Of a stretch of 64,000 nucleotides of DNA, positions 26,086 to 38,330 are shown one piece after another (position 1 is the stretch's first letter; the number at the start of each line of letters is the position of its first letter). Source of the DNA: Apis mellifera (Eukaryota > Arthropoda > Insecta > Hymenoptera > Apidae); the NCBI RefSeq assembly GCF_003254395.2, contig NW_020555860.1, positions 186,001 to 250,000 on the forward strand. Direction: 5' to 3'. The translations under genes were made by a program, and so were the position numbers. The notes below the pieces were generated by a model. That model was not told the DNA's origin. It saw only the letters and a list, made by a program, of their open reading frames with translations, and made no database searches.

Positions 26086-28420
26086 ATTTACTATATATTT
26101 ACTATATATTTATTTTTACTATTATTCAACATTCGGACAATCGTAAAAATTCATTGAAGATAAATCATGACTTATTCATATTATAGATATGCACTAGTCC
26201 ATTTTAATATTAAGTTTATTGTAATAAAATGTTTCTAAAATCGTTAATTGAACATGATTGAATTGAGATTAAAGAATTATTTGTAAATTTTCTCCTGTCA
26301 TCTTTCAAATAGATTATATATTTTATAACATTTTTTATATTTTTCGACTTCTCCTAATCATAACTTTTTTTGCCTAAAAAAAATAATTTATAGATTTAAA
26401 TAATTTATTAATTTAAAAAAATAAAAAAAATTAATATTATAAAAGTTTTTATTATTTTATTTTTCAAATACTATAATTTCCATAGCCAGCATTAAAACTT
26501 AATCTTGACATCATTAAAAAATTAAAAATTTATTATATAATAATAAATTTCATTATATTATACGATTAATAATTAAGAGAAAGCAAAAATTAAAAAATAG
26601 AAATTATTTAAATAGAAAAAATTTAAATAATTAATTTTAATAATTAATTAATTTAATTATTAGTATTCATTATTATTTGATCATATGTAGTCAAAAGTAA
26701 AAGAAGAAAATTGATGAAGATAATGATGCTCTAAAATATAATTTCAAAAAATATTCTTTTTTCTTTAAAAAAAAATTTGATAAATTTTTGATACAAAATT
26801 TTTTGTTCCTTTCATTTTTTATATCAGATTATGGAACTGTACAATTTTTCTATGTTTTATTTTTGTTTCTTTTTTATTTAAAAATTGTAAAAATATAGAT
26901 GATTATAATTATTCATAATTATAATTTTATATAAGTAAATTTGACGTAAAATGATACTTATGAATTTTAAGTTATTTATGAAAATTGATATTTCTTAAAT
27001 TTATTAAATATGTAATCTAGTATTAATTATTATAAATTAAATTATTTAAGAAAATCAAAAATATATTATTACATATTTTTAAAAAAACTTGATTTTAAAT
27101 TTATCTATAAGTATCTATCTTTCTATTTGATTAATTTTAAATTTCATAAGTATTTTTTTCTTAATTTACTTTACAAATATACTGAAAATAAAAATTCCTA
27201 AATATATAATCGTTATTGGTATATATATAAAAATACCTAAATAAAAATTTTGTTTATATATAATTAAAAAATTCATTATTAATATACCAATAACAATAAA
27301 ATAAATATATGATTATTATTATTGTGCTGGATGTAATTAATTTTTGTGCAACTTGAAGAAAAGTTTTTCTATAATTTTTCTCAATACCAAATGAATCCAA
27401 GATATTGTTTATTTGTTCACATTTTATAATAATTTTCCTAGAACACTATAATAAAGTAAAAAAGAATATGAGAAATATAAAAATATTTAAAAAAATAAAA
27501 TATAAATAAAAATATTTACATAATTTTTTATATTAAAAATAAAAATTATCTGATATTTCTTTGTATTAACTCTTATACTTTAATATAATAGTTATTCAGA
27601 ATAGAATGAAATTAAAAAAAAAAAACTTCTAAGGACAAATAACAATTATATGCATAGGAAAAAGTTCAAAATTTTGTTCTTTATAATATTAGAAAATTCT
27701 AAGAAAGTCTTTTTTTTAATTAATTATTGTATTTTTTAATCATCAATGTGTTGTAATTGATAAAGAGTTAGAAATGATCGCAATAATATCATTTAAAACT
27801 ATATTTAAGTTATATTTATATATAATTTATATTTATATATATATTAAGCTATATTTGTAGACCATACTAGAGCTAATTATTTAAGAAATGTTGATTCAAA
27901 TGAATAATTTTTTTATGTTTTGTATTATTATATTTCTGTGATTATATGTCTATTTTATCTATTTATCTACTTTATGTTATCTATTTCTTAAATTATATTT
28001 ATTTATTAAAGCATATTATTTATTATAATAATAAGAATTTATATATTATTTATAATATTCATTATATATATGTAATATATTTATTTATTTATAATATATA
28101 ATTTCTTATATATTACTTTCTTATATATTATTTATAATATTTATTTATATATAAGGATAATTTTGAATTATTCTATATAATATTCAAATTTTTAAATAAA
28201 ATTCTATATTTTTTATTATATATTTTTTTTAATTTAAGATATTTTCAAAATGTATTATATCTTTTTATACTTTTATTTAGTTATTGTTTTTCAAATTTTA
28301 CATATTGCCAGCATTAACATTATATATATTATTATATTATTATTTATTACAAGAAAGTTATTCAATCGAATTTTTTTTATACATCATGATAATTCTAAAA
28401 AAAACGATTTTGTACGTGTA

Positions 28421-28465
<45 letters not shown>
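28421..28465 (+). repeat. (GA)n microsatellite
   Basis: AGAGAGAGAAAGAGAGAGAG continues as uninterrupted GA to about 28,462. It is one of the few non-AT microsatellites here. An 82-codon open frame over it ends in R/E repeats and is not a gene. Confidence 0.95.
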
Positions 28466-28468
<3 letters not shown>

Positions 28469-29299
28469 GTCAAAAAAAAAGAGAAAAAGAGAAAGTAAAA
28501 GTAATTCAAATATAAATTACAATTTTTCAATTATTATTAAAAATATTAAAGATCTTCATTATTAAAAATACATTTTTATAATTTATGTACAATATTAATA
28601 CAATTATTTGTCTATTTCTTTTCATGTGGAAAAATAATATTTCGCATTTCATGTGTTATTTTTCTATATGTATTAATTATTTTTTTGATGTATAATTCTA
28701 TTTTCAATCAAGAAAATTATTGTTTTATATACAGAAAGAAATCATATGATAGAAAATCATAGTGACAATTTATAATAATTGACCATATTCGATTTATAAC
28801 TAAGAAAATTAATAATTATTTAATTATTGCCTTTCAAATGATAAATTACCTTTGAGTTAATAAACTGAAAGAATCAATAATATGTAAATTTTGAAAATTA
28901 TTAACTCAATAATATCTTAAAAATATACATGTATAAAATAAATAATATATAATAATAAAAATAATAGTATAAAATAAAATAAATAATATTTAGAAAACAT
29001 TTCGGTATAAATTTACAAAGATAGTAAAAAATATAAGATTTTATTCAATTTCAAAATTTAAATCTGATAATCACAAAATACATTTTAAAATTATTCCAAA
29101 GTCAAATTTATCATTATTATATATATCCCTTAATACTATAAATAACTTTTGTTTGAAACTATCTTATGATATTCACATAAATAATTGTATATATATTTAA
29201 TATATATATATATAATATATATTAATTTTAAATAGCTCATAAATTCTTATGATATAGAATAAACTATTGTTTAGTTTTTACTTTTCAAATATATATAAT

Positions 29300-29304
29300 A
29301 TATA

Positions 29305-29348
<44 letters not shown>
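29300..29348. repeat. (AT)n microsatellite
   Basis: An uninterrupted AT dinucleotide run of about 40 bp, followed by a short A tract at 29,357. Comparable tracts occur at 17,018 and 44,158. Confidence 0.9.
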
Positions 29349-29352
<4 letters not shown>

Positions 29353-29853
29353 GTAAAAAAAAAAAAATATCAAGTATTTAGAAGTCATTAAAATGATAAT
29401 ATTTTCCTTAACAAAATTACTAAAAAACAAATCATGATAAAAAATTTAAATATAGAATTTAAAATTTTCAATTTTTTAATTTTCGAAATCTGAGAAGAAA
29501 AAAGTAATTTTTCTTTTGCATTCTTTTTTACAAATAAAAAGAATCATCGAAAAAATTAAACTCAAATATGTAAAAAAATGCAAAAAACTTTTTAAAATGA
29601 ATTTAAAAGATTATTATAAGATTTTTTTTACAGAACTATAATAATTTAAATATTGTGCAATTTTCTATTTTACGTTTCTTTTATTTTAAAAACACATAAA
29701 ATAATTATGTAGTAAAAGTATTTTGTATTAGTTGTTCAAATTATTATTAGTTAGTCAAATTGCTAATACAAACATGATTTGTAATTGTAATTTTAATACA
29801 TTTTTTAAGAAATAAATATTTGATGATACTTTAACAATATATAATAGATACTA

Positions 29854-31171
29854 TTGGATTATTCAGAAAATAATTTCGTTCTCTTTTATGATAATAAAAT
29901 ACATTTTTTAATAGTATATATATATATATGTATTTTATTTAATTATATATTGACCATTATGGTCAAATATATAAATGTTGCCTTTTAGCATAATTAACAT
30001 GATTCCACGTAGAATTTTTGATCTTTGTTTGCAAAAAATTGATCCAAATGATTTTTAACATCCTCATTTGAAGTAAATTTTTTGCCATCTAAAAAATTTT
30101 GTAAAGATCAAAACAAATAGTAATCAGATGATATCAGATCTAGCAAATATGATGGGTGCAATAGTATCTCTAAGCTATCACAACTTCTGAAGAATCATTA
30201 AATTCGTATGAAATCTAGCGTGATAGTAATAAAACATCATACGTTTCCTGCTAATTAATTCAAATCATTTTGTTTGATGAAATCCTTTAATTTTTCCAAT
30301 TAATTGCAGTACTTCTAAATTAATTGTGCAATTGTCAGATAAAAGTTCAAAAAAAAAAAAAACAATTTATTTGAAATCCTACCAAATAGAGAACATTATT
30401 TTTTTCTGATGAATATTGGCTTCCGAAGTTTTGTATTGCACTGATTTATCTTTATTGATTTTTGATCATTTTCATAACATTACCGTAAACATTATCGTAA
30501 ACAATCCACTTTTCATTTCCAGTTATGATTTTTAAAAATCATTTTTCTCTGTTTGAATAGTAAATCACAAATATCTATGAGATGGAGCAAATCTCTTTTT
30601 CTTTGAAAATATGTGAAATCCAAATATCGAAATGAAACAAAGTCGTTTCATATGATCATGAACAGTCAAATTCGGTAAATTCAATCTCATAGCCATTTCT
30701 TGAGATGTTATTCATTGATTTGCTTCAATCAATGCTTTTATTTTATGTCTTCATTAGCTTCAATTGATCTTCTAGTTTCGACATCTTTAATGTCGAAATT
30801 ATTGGAATGAAATTTTGAAAACCAGTTTTGACATTGGTATACTGTTAATACACCTTCTTCATAGACATCACTTTCTTACATATCTTTTTTCTTCCTCTGA
30901 ACAGCATTCTTATTTTTTCAATAATAAAAAAATAAAATATACTGAAAATGCTTCTTTTGATCTTGCATCTCTGTTATCACACACAAAAAATACGTTTGCA
31001 CAGAATTAAATATTTCTTATCGAATTTTTCTTATAAATATATTATAAACCATGAAATGTTCTCAACTATATAAAATATATAATAATAACATGATTTAAAA
31101 TGAAATTAACTAAAAAAAAAATTCAACTTTAACAACATTCATCTATAAAAACGAAATTACTTTCCAACCAA
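29854..31171 (-). mobile_element. Old, inactivated mariner element, about 1,318 bp
   Basis: The left end (TTGGATTATTCAGAAAATAA then TTTCGTT) and the right end read inward (TTGGTTGGAAAGTAATTTCG) form degraded inverted repeats. TA precedes the left end; the right flank now reads TT. A heavily mutated transposase lies between them on the minus strand. The ITRs and residues differ from the element at 14,011, so this is a different and much older mariner lineage. It sits within the long second intron of Gr copy A, in the same orientation as that pseudogene. Confidence 0.85.
29975..30985 (-). pseudogene. Degenerate mariner transposase
   Basis: Fragments in several frames on the minus strand match the mariner order. 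The N-terminal part includes CQNWFSKFH and a region corresponding to SQEMAMRLNLPNLTVHDHMK. TGNEKWIVYDN at about 30,490-30,523 replaces the catalytic Asp of TGDEKW by Asn. HARFHTNL follows, and SSDYYLF, SLQNFLDGKKFTSNEDVK and FFANKDQKFYV are near 30,000-30,150. Many stops and frameshifts separate these, so no product is expected. Confidence 0.88.
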
Positions 31172-32289
31172 TTTATTTTAAACATTTTTCATTATATATT
31201 ATATATTATATTATTAAAATTGATCTAAATATGTTAATATAGTAACTTGCGATTAAAACTAATTATAATAGTAGCTACTGTAATATATGTTTTTCAAATA
31301 ATTATAGTTTGAGTCGAATATTTGGATGACTTTTATAAATTTATTTAAAAAAAAAAAAAGAAAAAAAATTATCTATGAATTGGAAAAAATTAAATTATCA
31401 AATTTAGTTCAATATTTCATTTTATTCAATATATTTGATATTTATTTTTTCTTTTATTCTTTTATTTTTTTATTAAGAGATTCTATTTTTAAGAATTAAA
31501 AATTATAATGAAAACGACAAAAAACGAATATTAATGTGTATAATAAAATATTAAAAATAAAAGTTTTCTTCTAATGTGTTTAATTATCTTATAATTACTG
31601 TATATTAATTTTTTTTAATTATCTTATAATTACTATATATTAATTTAATTTTAATTATAATTTAATTTTATTATTATATATTATATTTTTATTAATATTT
31701 ACTTCTGTTTTTACAATTCCGATAACTATAAAAATTATAACGCATATAATGTTAAACACATAAAGCTATTTTATAACTAATCTTTATATATTTAGGGAAT
31801 TTAGAGATCATAATTTACGTTTATTATTATATGCATAACTAACACATAAAATAATGTATATAATAACATATATTATATTCTAAGTATATCCTAGTTTTCC
31901 TTTCGATTCAAATACACATAAGCAAAATATCTCATTAATAATAATGAGATATATTAGTAATAAATATTGAGTTTTTGGTATCCATGATTTTTATTTTAAT
32001 TGCATCAATCATTATATCTATAATGATTCACACGGTAAAATTATGATCATAAACAGAATAAATAATTTCATTATACATTATAAATTAATAAGATAATAGA
32101 ACGTTTCTATAAATTAATGTGAAAATAAAATTTTGAACAAAGTAGATTAATATCTAAAATTATGATGAGATAATCAACGATAATTATATTTTTTTATTAT
32201 GATTAAAAAAATTATATGAGCAAAAATTCCATTCATAGACATGATATTCACTTACCTTTCATATTCTTTTCCATTTTGTTCATGTAAAT

Positions 32290-35200
32290 AATAATATTTA
32301 GTTTATTTATTTTAATAAAAACTTTTATTTTTTTAAAATTATTATTTATCCTTTTTTTCGTTCCTGCCATATATTATTGTAAATTATAAAATGAATATAT
32401 CTATATTTATATAGGTATATCTATTTATATGATATCATATCTTCTTCGTATCTCATTTAATATGATTGATTAATACGATTAAAGATAACTTATCATCTTA
32501 TTAAGAATTGTATTTTCAATTATATATTTTCAATATAATTCTTCTTTGAGACTGATCAAAGATATTTTATTCATTATTTTATTCATTTATTAATAAAAAT
32601 ATAAATTAAAGTAATATAAATTAAAATAAGAAATTAAATTTTTCTTAAAGAAAAAAAGTTAATATAATTTTTTTTCAAAATTAAATAATATATGTAATAA
32701 TATATGTTTATATATGTCCTATATTGTATGTTCTATATATTAGCGATTAATAAGAATTAAAATACTCTCTATTCCTAAATTTTCTTTAGTTCTAAATTTC
32801 TCATTATAAATTTTTTATTATACATTAAGATTTTAAAAATTTCTCCATTTTAATTTTTCAAATTTTCAATTTTTTTTATTTTCTGTTTTGACATTTCAAT
32901 ATTTGGATATTTTATGTATAAATTAAAATAATATATTTACTCACTTTGTTTCTAATTTCTTTTATTTTGAGATTTTTATTGGATATAATTATAGTTGATC
33001 GGTATTTATTATATTATTTTATAATATTTTGATATTATAATAATTTGGTATTGTAATTTTATGATATTATTTTATGATATTATTTTGTAGTATTTATTTG
33101 ATATATAGCATTTTAATGATTTATTTGTGCTACTGCATAGTTGTAATTGTAATGTCATATAAGTTTTATACAGAAATTGTTAGAATTATAAAAATTTTAC
33201 TTCACAAGAAAATTATAAAAAAATCATTAATTATTTATTGATTGTTATTATTATTATTATTATTATTATTTTGTATGCACTTTATGTGCAGTTCATAATT
33301 TTTTATTTGCTTCGTATATTAACTTTAGAATCGATATTCATTCTTTTGTTTTTTTCTTTCGCTTTTGTTATTAAAATCAAATTGATTTATATATGTTCAA
33401 TTTACATTTTCGTAATCTTTATTTTTTAAATTATTTGTGAAAAGTCTGTAAAATTCTATCATTTGATAGAATAATATTCTAATTAATGAAATTTAATGAA
33501 ATTAAATAGTATTAGATTGGGGTAAAAATGTTAAACATTTTTTGAAATTTTAGATTTAAAGCAAAAAAAAATAAAAAGAAAAAAAGAAAATATAAACAAT
33601 CGAATCATCTAATAGAAAAAAATAAATAAATTTGTAAAGAGGAATAAAATATAAAATGCATTACTAAAATAAAATAATAAAATAATTCATATCTTGAAAT
33701 CTATATTTTAAAATTTACTATAAAATTAAAAAAAAATATTAAAAGTTAACTTTTATAAAAAAATATTTAACTACATGTATAGAATGTTATATAAATTTTT
33801 AAAATATTCAAATATTTTTAACCAAAGATCAAAATAAAATATTTTTAAACAAATATAGCTATGATTTCATTTAATTTTTACTATTTTTACTATTTTATTA
33901 TATTAAATTTATTACATAATTTATACGTATTTATAAAACTTATTATATAAGTGTTTATTATAATTATAATGTATGTGATCTCTAATTTAATATTCTATTG
34001 AAAAAAACAAATTTCAGATTTATTTCTTAAGTTTATTTTAAGTTTCTTAAGTTTATTATTTTATATAGATATTGATTTTACATATGTAATGTTTATTAAA
34101 ATTAAACATTAGTCATATATTTTTTATAAATAATTATATAATTTCTAACATTTTTATTTTTGAGTTTTTAATTTGATTTATTTTCTTTTCTTGATTATTT
34201 TTATAATTGAATTCCATAGATCTAAACAAATTTTATAAAATCTAAATAAATTTTTTTATTTTATTTTATAAATAAAATAATTATTATAAAAAAAATAATT
34301 AGAATTTCCTATTTAATAATTACCAATATATTTTTTTTGAATTTTGAAACATCTAACTCATATTTGTTTTTTTTTTTGATGTGCATTTTAATTTGCAATA
34401 TACATTCTTCATATATATACGTTCCTACATTCTTAGATATTTAATTGTCATACGATAATATATATTATTTTGTCATTTAATGTAAAAATATTCCTCTTTT
34501 TTTAACGTAAATATTATATACAAATTTTATTTCGTTCAATTATAGTTTTTATAGTTTAATTTATTCGTTTATTTTATTAATTGCATTTTGGAGTTCATTT
34601 TGTATTTTATATATTGTCGTTAACTGACCAGTATTATTTAAGAACATTGTTATATGTCTTTGTGTATTAGAGAAAATTGTCGTATGAAGAATTTTCTGCA
34701 AGTCATTTCAATTATTTTTTTTTTTTTATTTTAACTCCAAAATAACTGTCAGTAATATATAATTCCATTAACTCATAATAATTTTGAGATGATTGTTATT
34801 TTAATTCATATGAATATATAAATATATTCAAAATATTTAAACATAAAAATTAATTTATTATTAATATAAAAATTAATTTTTTTTTATATATTTATATATT
34901 TGTTTTATATTATTATCGAGTCTCCCGAATTTATTTTCTCTTCGAGAACTATATTTTAGCAATTCTCTAATCGAATCTTTTTAAATAAAATATTACTAAA
35001 TTTTTAATTTTTTCATAAATTATATTATAATTTGTATATTATTTTTTATTTCAGAAATTTTAATATTGAAATATGTTATTAATTCTTTTTTTGGTAGATT
35101 ATAATACATTATTTATCACCAATTATAATTATAAAATAAAAATTAATTTAAATATTAATTTTTTATCTTTTAATTATTTTTATGTTATTTTTAAAAATGA

Positions 35201-35330
35201 TAATGTAAAACTCATCATTAAAAATAATTATTTACATATTTAACCATTAAAATAAATATTTTCTTATACTATTTAATATTATAATAAAATAAACATTATT
35301 AAAATTATTACATAATTAAGTTAATTTTAA
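32290..35330. other. Spacer between Gr copy A and fragment D
   Basis: AT-rich, with a (TTA)n microsatellite at 33,243-33,271. Sequence upstream of copy A exon 1 (about 32,580-32,670) resembles that upstream of fragment D (about 36,340-36,420), pointing to a segmental duplication. No exon 3-8 homologue was found here. Confidence 0.5.
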
Positions 35331-35337
35331 AAATTAT

Positions 35338-35983
35338 TTTTGTATTCATGATTCCAACAATTATAAAAATCATAACAACAATAATATATAAATAATATTT
35401 ATATATTAAAACTTTAGATATATAGACTAATTTTTATAATTCTTTCTTAGGAGTTCATCAAAAAAGATAATGTATACAATAAATATGCCGTTGTATATTA
35501 TACTCCAATTATATTTTAAATTTCCTTTTGATACAAATGCATGTAAATTAAATATTTCATTAATTATAATGAAAAATATCAGTGAAGTATATTGGTTTTT
35601 TTTTTAATTATTGCAATTATATTTAAAAGTATATAATACATATTAAAATTATAATAAATAAAATTATAACAAATATAAAATTATAACAAAATAAATTCTA
35701 AGAGATGTAAAAAACATCTTTAAAAATGTCTCAAACATAAATACATTTGAATTTTAAAAATATTCAATTTTACTTTCATTCATATAGAGAAATTTTTTCT
35801 AATTATAATTTTTTTTTAAATCTATAAGTTATGACGTGATATTTTTATAATTAATTAAAAATAAAAAAAATAAAATTTTTAAAAAATAGATCGTTTTAAC
35901 AAAAATTTTTTTCAAAAAAATTATTTTATTTATTATTTTAGAAAAAAGATTCTATATATACATATAAATTGCTTACTTTTCAT
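35338..35983 (-). pseudogene. Gustatory receptor fragment, copy D (exons 1-2 only)
   Basis: Exon 1 remnant at 35977-35983 (ATG AAA A, then GTAAG) and exon 2 remnant at about 35338-35610 on the minus strand, ending MIFIIVGIMNTK and matching IFIILGIMNTE of copy C. The GT donor after exon 2 has changed to AT, and exon 2 has several stops. No later exons follow before copy A begins. It is probably a partial tandem duplicate of the 5' part of copy A or B. Confidence 0.75.
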
Positions 35984-35989
35984 ATTCTT

Positions 35990-37415
35990 TTTAATTTTAT
36001 ATAAATAATTATATAAATAATTATGTTCAGTTATTTATTTCATTTATATTATAAAATATATTATATTATATTAATAAAAATATAATTGTCACTTTTTTTT
36101 ATGATTTTATTATTTTTCATTATCTATCTAAACGTTTTTCTATGTTTTTTTTATATTGTCATATAATAAATGCAAATTATGAAATAATAAGTAAGTAATT
36201 ATTATATCTATCATAATCTTTTTTTGTATCATTTATGAATACAATTAAAAATAATCGGCATATTATCTGGAAATATAATGCATTTATATATACATATTCT
36301 TAATATACACAATAATCGAATATTATTTCTCTTATTTATTGAAAATATAAATTAAAATAAAAAGTATTAAAAGTATAAAATGAAAATTCTTTTTAAAGAA
36401 AATAATAATTTTAATTGTCTTTTAATCATAAAGCAATTATATACTTTGTATTATTATTGTATTATAATGAGATTAATGATGATGTTAGATTATTTCCTAT
36501 TAATAATTTTTAATTCTAATATTTTTCTTATGTTTATATTTTAGTTATGATACAATCTCTAAAGAGTTTTTTTCATTTCATTTAATTTTTTTTATTGATT
36601 CATAGCATGTTTTCAAACTGTTTTCCATTTTATGTTAATGTAAAAAATAATAAGTACTATTTATTAAAATTTATTTGATTACTATACAAAAACAATATTT
36701 AAACTTACTATCACTCGAAAAAATATGCATTATTGTGGGCCTAACTATTTATTCTGCATTTTTATTGTGTCACTTTATAAATCAATTCTGATCCTTTTAT
36801 TTAATTTATATTTTTAATTTCACTTTTTTTTACATACGTTTCTTTTTTAATATTTTATATTCAATTAAAATAATATTACAAATAAAATTAAATATTTTGG
36901 ATTTAAAAAAAAATAAAATGATAAGAAAAAATATATATATATATATAATATAATAATAACAATAAATAAAAAAATAAACAGAAAATAATAATAATAAGTA
37001 GAAAGAAAAAATGAAAAATAAGATTAGTTTAAGTTAAAGAGAAAAAAAAGAAAAAAAGAAAAAAGAAAAGGAAGATAAAATCAAGAATATAAGTTTGAAC
37101 AATAGAAGCATTGAAGAATTATTTGGGAAATGCAATTAAATTTAAAACAGTTAATAAAATTGTGGATGTTTTTCTAAAAAAATAAATAAAGATATACATA
37201 TATAATTAGTATACATTCATATAATTCATTAAATATTAATATATACACATCTTGATTTTATTTTATTTTATTTTATAATTTTACGTCTTCCATGTATATT
37301 TTAATTTTTTATTATTTTCTTATTTCTAAATTACAATAATGTTGTAAAATAAAATAAATAATCACCAATTATAATTTTAATAATAATAAATAATTTTCCA
37401 ACATTTTAGAAAATT
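35990..37415. other. Spacer between Gr fragment D and copy B
   Basis: AT-rich DNA containing an (AT)n tract near 36,932 and an A/G-rich stretch at 37,038-37,080. Apart from the upstream similarity to copy A (about 36,340-36,420) no feature was recognised. Confidence 0.5.
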
Positions 37416-38204
37416 ATAAAAGTTATATACTAGATACTGAACTTATTTCTATTAATATAACTAAATAAGATTATATTACCAAAAGAGAGTGAATTATATG
37501 TATTAAAATTTTAAGTGAATCAAATTATAATAATATTTATTATTAATATTCATTTATTCATTTATTTAATATTTAAGTTTACGTTACGTATTTAAGTTAT
37601 TATTGTTTGTAACTTATTATTAAAAATATAAATTTTAAGAGATGAAAAAGAAGTTGTAATAAAAATTATTGTATCTGAAATTATTGTTGTTATTAATAAA
37701 TATATTTTTATTCTAAACATTTTTATAATATATATAATTCTAAATTATAAGAATTATTTATATATAATTATAATATATAAAAAAAAAATTTTTTTAAATT
37801 TCAGATATTATATACTTGTATATTCATATTCATAGCATCTTTTAATATTCTAAATAAGTAGAAAAAAAAACATTCAAATAAAATCAAATAATAAAACAAA
37901 TATTCTAAATAAGATCAGAATAAAAAAAAAATTAATTTGAATATGTAATTATTATAATACTTTATTATATAAGTATATAAAATACGAAATCTGATATTTT
38001 CAAAAATGTTTAAATATAAATACCATTTTTTAACAAAAGATTAATAGAGATAATAAGGATTATATAAATAAAAATAAAATTAATGTAAAAATCAATGTAA
38101 ATGTAATTATGATGTAATTAAATGTAATAAAATTATTTTTCCATTTTTTTTAAGATCATTTCTTCATATTTTATAATTCATTATTAGCTCTAGTCCGTTC
38201 TATC

Positions 38205-38330
38205 CTAAAGCTATGGAATATAATAATAAAAATAATTATTACGAAGTTTGCTGTTGACAAGTTCGATTCGCCAGATAATCAAAGGCAAAATCCATATGCC
38301 AATGATGTTCCACATTATCACTAAATAAAT
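38205..38330 (+). repeat. Dispersed element shared with 49,125-49,225
   Basis: ATAATAAAAATAATTATTAC, then AAGTTTGCT and TTAACAAGTT-like sequence, occur here and at about 49,130-49,180 in the same orientation. On the minus strand both read LVNSKLxNNYFYYYI, within a 75-codon open frame here (38,211-38,438) that also contains NIIGIWILPLIIW. The second copy is broken by stops. It could be the remnant of another chemoreceptor exon or a non-coding repeat; the family is not settled. Confidence 0.5.

Larger units (their letters stand above)
18793..32283 (-). pseudogene. Gustatory receptor pseudogene, copy A (eight exons traceable)
   Basis: Decayed insect Gr gene read on the minus strand and matched exon by exon to copy C. 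Exon 1 is 32256-32283 (MNKMEKNMK, donor GTAAG). Exon 2 is about 31703-31995 (SWIPKTQY, FESKGKLGY, several stops). Exon 3 is about 27180-27445 (CEQINNILDSFGIEKNYRK). Exon 4 is about 24050-24250 (KLLKMNNVIKEIHQLSN, then stops and a frameshift). Exon 5 is about 22505-22765 (HFEILKFSRELNQTYTYQI, then a TAA). Exon 6 is about 22360-22440 (ICYLNDSI remnant, one-base deletion). Exon 7 is 18917-19003 (QFSLQFFLRPLKFIAGDYTL). Exon 8 is 18793-18858 (IIITYLIILVQ, stop). Exon 8 carries the TYhhhhhQ-type C-terminal signature of insect Grs. Exons 1, 7 and 8 are still intact, which suggests loss of function after a long intact history. A mariner relic lies in intron 2. Honey bee genomes are reported to hold many such Gr fragments. 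Confidence 0.85.

Noticed and set aside
28250..28498. 82-codon frame with an Arg/Glu-rich end
   Set aside because: The charged tail is a translation of the (GA)n microsatellite.
30815..31009. 64-codon plus-strand frame
   Set aside because: Lies antisense over the decayed mariner transposase, which explains the sequence.
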